A stretch of 64,000 nt of DNA from Siphonodentalium dalli. Taxonomy: Eukaryota; Mollusca; Scaphopoda; Gadilida; Siphonodentaliidae. Both the position numbers and the translations under genes were made by a program. The DNA lies in contig CP136066.1 in assembly GCA_032622095.1 (NCBI GenBank), positions 181,822,716 through 181,886,715 on the forward strand, written 5' to 3'. The notes beneath the pieces were generated by a model. It ran no database searches. It was not told the origin of the DNA and worked only from the letters and a program-made list of their open reading frames with translations. How positions within the stretch are numbered: position 1 is the first letter of the stretch; each line of letters begins with the position of its first letter. This document shows positions 59,901-64,000 of this stretch, one piece after another.

Positions 59901-59957
59901 GTCTATTGCACACAGCAGAAATGACAAAACAAGCAGTACGAGATAACTTGTGGCCAT
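44832..59957 (-). CDS. NPC2: NPC2-like intracellular cholesterol transporter (ML domain), complete four-exon gene span
   Basis: Four minus-strand exons (82, 108, 176 and 84 nt) join in frame into 149 residues; human NPC2 has 151. NPC2 is a small secreted/lysosomal beta-sandwich protein of the MD-2-related lipid-recognition family that carries unesterified cholesterol to NPC1. The protein has a signal peptide (residues 1 to about 20) and cysteines at 27, 42, 47, 93, 100 and 141, which match the three disulphides of the family. It has Asn-x-Thr glycosylation sites at 58 and 69 and the FPLPNPHGC turn. Intron 1 is about 10.2 kb and full of repeats; introns 2 and 3 are 0.7 and 3.8 kb. It converges on LYPLAL1. 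Molluscs and insects often have several NPC2-like genes, so one-to-one orthology is not proven. Confidence 0.95.
44985..47360. other. NPC2 intron 3, unassigned part
   Basis: AT-rich DNA; no exon or window-wide repeat recognised apart from short fragments (47215-47285 contains a half family B arm and a hairpin-like gctggttttcgacgagcaga). Confidence 0.4.
47361..47500. repeat. Family C palindrome, left part (interrupted)
   Basis: One full arm and most of the other: taatgccctaaataatcgac, then the tip gaaagctctcagtgagagct, then back to aatggcaacaagccatattt, where a transposon begins. The rest of the second arm resumes at 48612. Confidence 0.85.
47501..48611. mobile_element. hAT-like non-autonomous element, 1.1 kb, inserted in a palindrome
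   Basis: Left end agggctggacgatatta; right end, read inverted, ttagtgctgggcggttt. An 8-bp near-duplication flanks it (ccatattt at 47493, caatattt at 48612), as in hAT elements. A second start-like end, agggctgggcgatattt, occurs inside at 47944, suggesting a nested or tandem copy. No transposase was seen. Confidence 0.7.
48612..48665. repeat. Family C palindrome, right remnant
   Basis: Continues the 47361 copy: atttccgactaaatcctgaa, then cataattctgctgtggttaa. It ends about 65 bp from NPC2 exon 3. Confidence 0.8.
48732..48907 (-). CDS. NPC2: NPC2 exon 3
   Basis: Acceptor ttattattacag, donor CCAAAT|GTAAGT. Encodes NATSKVYGVIAGISIHFPLP, NPHGCKNSGLTCPLK and FVKEEYPN, with the third disulphide pair Cys93-Cys100. 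A longer minus-strand open frame (49073-48585) runs through both splice sites and adds a false N-terminus and tail; the splice model is preferred because it matches the family on both sides. Confidence 0.95.
49010..49290. repeat. Family E unit (reverse), NPC2 intron 2
   Basis: Contains ggcagccatg, gaggtcaccctgaggatcca and catatgaagtttggtgatga. The catggct/agccatg core of this repeat creates the false MAASG start of the longer open frame described under NPC2 exon 3. Confidence 0.65.
49505..49552. repeat. Family B half-palindrome
   Basis: Only the right arm is present: agcgtcactaaattcaccct and ctggggacctcattctgc. Confidence 0.7.
49600..49707 (-). CDS. NPC2: NPC2 exon 2
   Basis: Acceptor ttattgttctag, donor CCAA|GTGAGT. 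Encodes SKHAKVKDVSVEGC, TGGTCILTKGK and FNVTFTP, holding Cys42, Cys47 and the Asn58 glycosylation site. Phase 1 at both ends. Confidence 0.95.
49790..50045. repeat. Interspersed repeat, copy 1 (pair with 55040)
   Basis: Shares ctcagaatccgt, ggcctcat, atgatctgttt, gtcaatagcaat and gggggttaaagagaatactg (with variations) with 55040-55260, in the same orientation. Confidence 0.65.
50509..50968. mobile_element. Family A TTAA-flanked MITE, full-length reference copy
   Basis: TTAA AGATGCATAATCCGA at the left and TCGGATTGAGTACCT TTAA at the right. At 460 bp it is the best preserved copy in the window. Confidence 0.85.
51265..51650. repeat. Interspersed repeat, copy 2 (pair with 25552)
   Basis: See 25552; shared blocks include gaaatggagaataatctt, gatggcgaaatcatttgt and ccaggttggcatagcgtc. 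Confidence 0.65.
51650..53440. repeat. Degenerate tandem array, ~155-bp units
   Basis: The segment gataccaaaaactatacagg, gaggggtgtgtcatcataaa, then aaaaatacttgagt and ggatagcat recurs with decay through the block, clearest at 53150-53410. No coding frame is conserved. Confidence 0.6.
53900..54400. repeat. Family E tandem units (three units, ~160 bp)
   Basis: Each unit has gagtaaaatccaagatggct, a variant of ggccatgttttttggccgaa, then gttcccatctacatgtcaat, catccatgacaaatttcatg and cgacctgtagcc. Confidence 0.8.
54400..55030. other. NPC2 intron 1, no gene seen
   Basis: AT-rich DNA without a recognised feature. Confidence 0.4.
55040..55260. repeat. Interspersed repeat, copy 2 (pair with 49790)
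   Basis: Contains ggctcagcgtccgtaggacg and gggggttaaacagaatactg; see the first copy. Confidence 0.65.
55258..55468. repeat. Tandem duplication, ~110-bp unit, two copies
   Basis: The segment atcaaagaatgccggactgc, gcacggga, gatgaaactactc and tcctacgattacataatt is followed by a diverged second copy starting at atcaaagaatgccgaatttc. Confidence 0.75.
55470..56915. other. NPC2 intron 1, no gene seen
   Basis: No exon or repeat family recognised. One sequence class is near 56390-56450 (ggactcattaatttctccct), without a partner here. Confidence 0.4.
56920..57020. repeat. Short minisatellite of CCCCGTACTATTATT type
   Basis: Four units of cccccgtactattattgcg and variants, about 25-35 bp apart. Confidence 0.7.
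57081..57238. repeat. Palindromic MITE, ~158 bp
   Basis: Arms gatatatacgataatagcat, agtgtattttgagatg and gttagaagtatgatttt pair with their complements; the loop is cgcgaggctctgccaagcg. Confidence 0.85.
57239..58083. other. NPC2 intron 1, no gene seen
   Basis: No recognised gene or repeat. Confidence 0.4.
58092..59464. mobile_element. hAT-like non-autonomous element, 1.37 kb, with perfect 8-bp target duplication
   Basis: Ends aagggtcctgcgaat and, inverted, tagggtcctgcgaat. The 8-bp duplication tctgagag lies at 58084-58091 and 59465-59472. Subterminal regions are rich in attcgattcgaa motifs on both sides. No transposase frame. A second inverted-repeat element lies inside (58619-58948). Confidence 0.85.
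58619..58948. mobile_element. Nested inverted-repeat element, ~330 bp
   Basis: Left ttagtgccaccgcacatgct and gcgattaaaatcgtaagtgg; right inverted ccacttacgattttaatcgc and gtctgcggtggcactta. The middle repeats aaatcgtag/gatcgtagc motifs. Possible TTA flanks. Confidence 0.8.
59690..59800. repeat. A-rich block with repeated aaaaaaaatccc
   Basis: Two A-runs separated by tccc, then a T-run, within NPC2 intron 1 close to exon 1. It generates a Phe-rich tail in the open frame continuing from exon 1, which supports reading that tail as intron. Confidence 0.6.
59876..59957 (-). CDS. NPC2: NPC2 exon 1 (signal peptide)
   Basis: ATG at 59957-59955, then MATSYLVLLVLSFLLCAIDA, a classic hydrophobic signal sequence, followed by KTPWKDC, the start of the mature protein. 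Phase 1 at the donor ACTGCG|GTGAGA. The open frame continues upstream of this ATG, but only this start gives a signal peptide of normal length. Confidence 0.93.
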
Positions 59958-60480
59958 TTTTGCGACTCTTCTCAGAAAAAGATTCAATCGAATGAGAATG
60001 GCGTGATAAAACTCGTGACTGTGAGTAGAGATGTCCTTGACCTCATAGCCTGGTACCCGATTCGCCGGAAACACGATTACGTCGAGGACCTAGACTATTG
60101 ACATAAAAGTTTCATTTCGTACCCTCATATTTTCGTACCCTACCAACTCGTAACCGATTTAGTTATATCGTACCATCTGGCTGTGAGTCATTTAAATACA
60201 CTTGTGAGTCATCTCGTACCCTCCTTCGGAAATAACAAGAACACCAAAAAACACCAGACCATGCGTTCAAAACGAAGAAAGATACCTAACATACCATTAT
60301 TTGGCATTCTTGTGCGATCCCGTGTCATTTCATGAAAGGTACAAACTGACATGTATGCATACATATGTGCAGGAAAATACTCACGGACAGAAGATTCGAA
60401 ATAACAAAAATCAATTACGAGTTTATAGTAGTATTGTCCGGCTTGCGCACCATACCACCCCCTCATCATTCAAAATAAAA
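59958..60480 (-). promoter_or_regulatory. Upstream region of NPC2
   Basis: Assigned by position only. Contains several cgtaccctc/cgtacc motifs at 60118-60230 but no clear TATA box. Confidence 0.3.
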
Positions 60481-60486
60481 ACCGTG

Positions 60487-60514
60487 TTAAAGATGCATAA
60501 TCCGAAAATAACGC
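60487..60514. mobile_element. Family A MITE, left-end stub
   Basis: TTAA AGATGCATAATCCGA followed by aaataacgctcgct, then unrelated sequence. The internal part of a family A copy appears at 63893. Confidence 0.65.
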
Positions 60515-60789
60515 TCGCTGTGTATCAATCATATTGCTGCAATATTGATCACTTACCCCATCACAGAAATCACAGGCCTCCCTGGAATATATACATAGAA
60601 ATTGGTAAAATAACTAGTAAAAAATATAGAAACAATTAAAACACCCCTGCAATACAGCATTTGATTTCCACACAGCAGTCACACATCAACCTAAAAACAA
60701 TATACAAGGCTAAGAACAATTTCAGTACCTAGTATATAAAATCACAGTAGGCCTATATCCATGGCTCATCTACTATTCTTTGAAATAGA

Positions 60790-63345
60790 TGCATGCTAAA
60801 CTAGAACAACCGAATTTATATGGAACCTAGACCCAATTGAGATTGCCCAACTAAACCACATGCTAAATGACTACCAAACTCCTGATGTTACTAAAGTGGA
60901 AATTAACGAAGTAGTGCATGGGAAGATATCCAACATACTTAACAACGCGGCATCTGAAACTTTTGGAATTTATAGTAAGAAACAGAGAAAGCAAAGACAA
61001 AAACGAAATACCAAACCGTGGTTTAACTCAGCTTGTTGGAAAGCCCGAAAAACATATCGCAAAGCAGAGAGACAAACTAAGCAACACCCCAGTGAATTTT
61101 GAAGGCAGTATATGGGGGAAATGTCTAGGCAATATAAACGCGAGATGAATGGGGCTATGGAACTGCACAGAGAATACATGGATCGCGATATGTCAGAGTT
61201 GAAAAACCGAAACACTAAGAAATTTTTGTCAAACCTGAACAAACGTGACAAGATATGACTAGTTCCATACAACTTGACACACTAGAAACATATTTTAGAG
61301 ATTTGAACGCGATATCATACGCCGATGAACCTGAACAGAAATGCGAAGATGGACACCCGGACAATTTAAGCACGCTTAACCAGCCAATTTCAGTTGATGA
61401 AATTAAAACGGCAATTAATGGCCTTAGAAATAACAAATCGTCCGGTGACGACAAGCTCTTTAACGAATACATAAAATGTTCTTGTGATACAATAATTGAT
61501 ATCTACTGATATCTAACCTAGTTTTTGTGTCTGGTTGCGTCCCAGACTCATGGGGGATAGGAACGATTATACCACTGTACAAAAACAAAGGCGACATGAA
61601 TAACCCCAAGAATTACAGGCCCACCACTCTCTTGAGTTGCTTCGGAAAAATTACTGTTTACGAAAATTCTTTCGAATCGTTTGTATTCATATGTTGAATG
61701 TGATAAACTTTTATGTGAGAACCAATCTGGATTCCGGAAAGGTTATTCGACGACTGACAATATTTTCACCTTACATATTTTGAGCGAAATGACTCGATGC
61801 TTGAAACGGAACTTATACTGTGCATTTATCGATTTTGAAAAATCTTTCGGCAAGATATGGGGGCAGGGACTCTGGCATAAATTGTTAGCCATCGATATAA
61901 ATGGAAAAATCTACAGAATAATACGTAATATATACTCAGATATTAAGTCAAAAGTTAAATTTGGAAACTGTTTGTCAAATTCTTTCCCCTGCTTATCAGG
62001 GGTTGGGCAAGGTGGAAACCTTTCTCCCACCTTGCAATATATCTCAACGATTTGGAAGATTTTCTCAAAGAAGATGGGGTAGATGGTTTGTCAAAAACAA
62101 CAGATGACTTGAAAAATAACTTGGATGTCTATGTGACACTTTTTGTTATACTATATACGGATGACACGGTTCTGTTAGCCGAAACACCCGTGAAACTTCA
62201 GAATGCTCGCAATGTTTTTCAAAGATATTCCCAAAAGTGGAAACTTACAGTTAATGTCGAAAAAACTAAGATTTTGCTGATTTCAAAACGCAGTCTACAG
62301 AAAGGTAGGAAATTCTTTTATGACGGAATAGAAATTGAATATGTGAAATACTTTAACTACCTTGGAATCATACACACTAAATCAGGCTCATTCTCTTTGG
62401 CTAAAAATACTCTAGCGGATAAGGCCACGAGAGCAATGTACTCGATAATATAAAAGTCTAGAACTCACTGTCTCTCAGTTAAAAATCAATTTGATCTGTT
62501 TGATGCCCAAGTTACTCCTATACTGACGTACTGTTGTGATGTGTGGGGATATGGAAATAACGATATTTTTGAAAATATACACAAACAGTTCTTGAAATAT
62601 GTACTTCATTTGAAAACATCTACTCCAGATTACATGATATATGGTGAAAGTGGCCGTTTCCCCCTTAATATCACTATAGATTTGCGTATTATCAAGTATT
62701 GGCTGAAAGTGAGGAACATGACCGACACTACATGTATATACTGTAAGATTATGTACCGTACTTGTTGGCATTGCAGCTCAGTGAAAATACATCCACGAAG
62801 TTCGTATGGATTGAGAAAGTGAAGACTGTGCTAACCCAATGTGGACAAGGGATCTTCTTTACACCGACACACGTTTACGTTCTGAAGAAATAACCACATG
62901 TGTTAAATGCAGTCTCATCAATCAATATAGGGCCGTTTGTAAATCAGATATAGACAAATCCAGTAGAGGTAATATATACAAGATTTTTAAACACAATATC
63001 TGTTTCGAAAAGTATTTGGACTGCCCTGACAACAAAAACAGAAGTACATTGTGCCAATTCCAAACATGTAATCATAGACTGCCCATAGAGAGAGGAAGAT
63101 GGAACGACACTAATGTAATGGAACGAACATGTCCCTTGTGTAATAATTATAAGCTTGGCGATGATCTTCATTACTTGTTCGAATGTAACCACTTTATAGA
63201 TGTTAGAAATCGTTTTCTCCCGGCTAAATATATCAGAAAGAGACATGCGACCATCGATATTCTTGACGACTTAATTGATATGACCGATATAGCATTCCTC
63301 CGCCGACTATGTTCCTTCATTAGGGAAATTAACCGTTATTTTTAG
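60790..63345 (+). mobile_element. Decayed, 5'-truncated non-LTR retrotransposon (LINE) with reverse transcriptase
   Basis: Pieces of one polyprotein follow in order but in different frames. A linker with KPWFNSACWKARKTYRKAER (61012-61071) comes first, then VDEIKTAINGLRNNKSSGDD, then PLYKNKGDMNNPKNYRPTTL (about 61570-61630), FRKGYSTTDN and CAFIDFEKSF (first catalytic Asp). Next come GVGQGGNLSP, where the usual Arg and acidic residue are both Gly, YTDDTVLLAE (the Y-x-DD box) and a C-terminal CPLCNN...HYLFECNHF zinc-like motif. At least four frameshifts and several stops make it inactive. The endonuclease and ORF1 are missing. It resembles jockey/CR1-type elements of aquatic invertebrates; the exact clade is not certain. 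Confidence 0.85.
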
Positions 63346-63365
63346 CTTTATATATTGACAATTAC

Positions 63366-63665
63366 GTTAGGTGATGATGACTATATATAACTGTTGTTGT
63401 TGTTGCTGAGAAATTATAAGACGATGGCAAACATGACGATGATTACGATAATGCTGATTATAATGGTGACGAGTTATATATGACGATGACACTGATGGAT
63501 GTTTTTATTAATGATGATGTTCGCGATGACGATGTCGATGCACATAATGATAGTCTTGACGATGATGAAAATGATTAATGTAATGATGGTGATGATGATG
63601 ATGATGCTGATGACGATGATGATGATGATGATGATGACGATGTTGACGACGAGGTATAATGTTGT
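63366..63665. repeat. GAT microsatellite at the LINE 3' end
   Basis: Long imperfect gatgatgac runs starting within about 30 bp of the end of the LINE frame; possibly expanded from a LINE 3' tail. Confidence 0.9.
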
Positions 63666-63892
63666 TGATGCTGATATTGTGATGATGAACAAATAGACGC
63701 AGATCGGGAGGTCGCTGAGCATATCATGTACATAAAATTACCTTCCTTCTATCATTCTTTCAAGTTTGTATATACACTATTTTTTTCTCTCAATATCCTG
63801 TAATGTGTGTATGGATCAGAGAATAAAGCATATATAGCTTTCAAATCAAAATAAATCTAATCATTTTGTTTTGTGCTACTTGTAGTTTGTTT

Positions 63893-64000
63893 TTATAGGT
63901 GGCACCAAGACGGTCTCGGACCAAATTGCGGATGAAGATGGATAACTCTAAAATTATGTGGCTTTTTTTGTGTCAGATATTTGACAAACCGGCACAAATT
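63893..64000. mobile_element. Family A MITE, internal piece at the window edge
   Basis: Contains gacggtctcggaccaaattg, gatgaagatggataactcta and tcagatatttgacaaa in family order; it runs off the window. Confidence 0.75.

Overview
This 64 kb window is eukaryotic nuclear DNA. It has genes split by GT-AG introns, long AT-rich introns, and very dense short inverted-repeat transposons. Nothing bacterial or organellar was seen (no operons, Shine-Dalgarno sites or rRNA). The gene content (a secreted C-type lectin/PAN protein, LYPLAL1, NPC2), the decayed LINE and the style of repeats fit a marine invertebrate. A bivalve or other mollusc is my best guess, but this is inference.

Three genes can be rebuilt exon by exon. 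(1) On the + strand, the 3' part of a C-type-lectin-like gene: exon 6852-7060, linker exon 17396-17494 and PAN/Apple exon 18935-19119. The last exon ends in a stop inside the PAN domain; the continuation lies in another frame. (2) On the + strand, a complete five-exon LYPLAL1-like serine hydrolase: 20952-21039, 27455-27551, 32714-32880, 35778-35893 and 41331-41552. It encodes 229 residues with Ser121/Asp176/His208. (3) On the - strand, a complete four-exon NPC2-like sterol-transfer protein: 59957-59876, 49707-49600, 48907-48732 and 44915-44832. It encodes 149 residues with a signal peptide and the six conserved cysteines. Genes 2 and 3 converge. All exon joins keep phase.

Layout: 206-5912 is a nearly perfect 2,852-bp tandem duplication with a TATA-like promoter candidate in each copy. 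7572-14503, inside the lectin-gene intron, is a 6.9-kb foldback-like element with long inverted arms and a core of about 13 units of a roughly 190-bp satellite. 14.8-20.8 kb holds stacked MITEs. The LYPLAL1 and NPC2 introns carry several repeat families: A, a TTAA-flanked (piggyBac-like) MITE; B, a ~90-bp palindrome; C, a long palindrome reaching 348 bp; D, MITEs with 69-bp hairpins whose stems co-vary; and E, ~160-bp tandem units. They also contain two hAT-like insertions with 8-bp target duplications and a TTAA element split by another insertion. 60.8-63.35 kb is a 5'-truncated, frameshifted LINE followed by a GAT microsatellite.

The genes do not form a pathway together, although NPC2 (lysosomal sterol transfer) and LYPLAL1 (lipid/acyl esterase) are both lipid-related. 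The most unusual content is the stacked palindromic and foldback DNA, especially the hairpin family with compensatory stem changes, the satellite-cored 6.9-kb element, and the inverted arms flanking the catalytic-serine exon of LYPLAL1.
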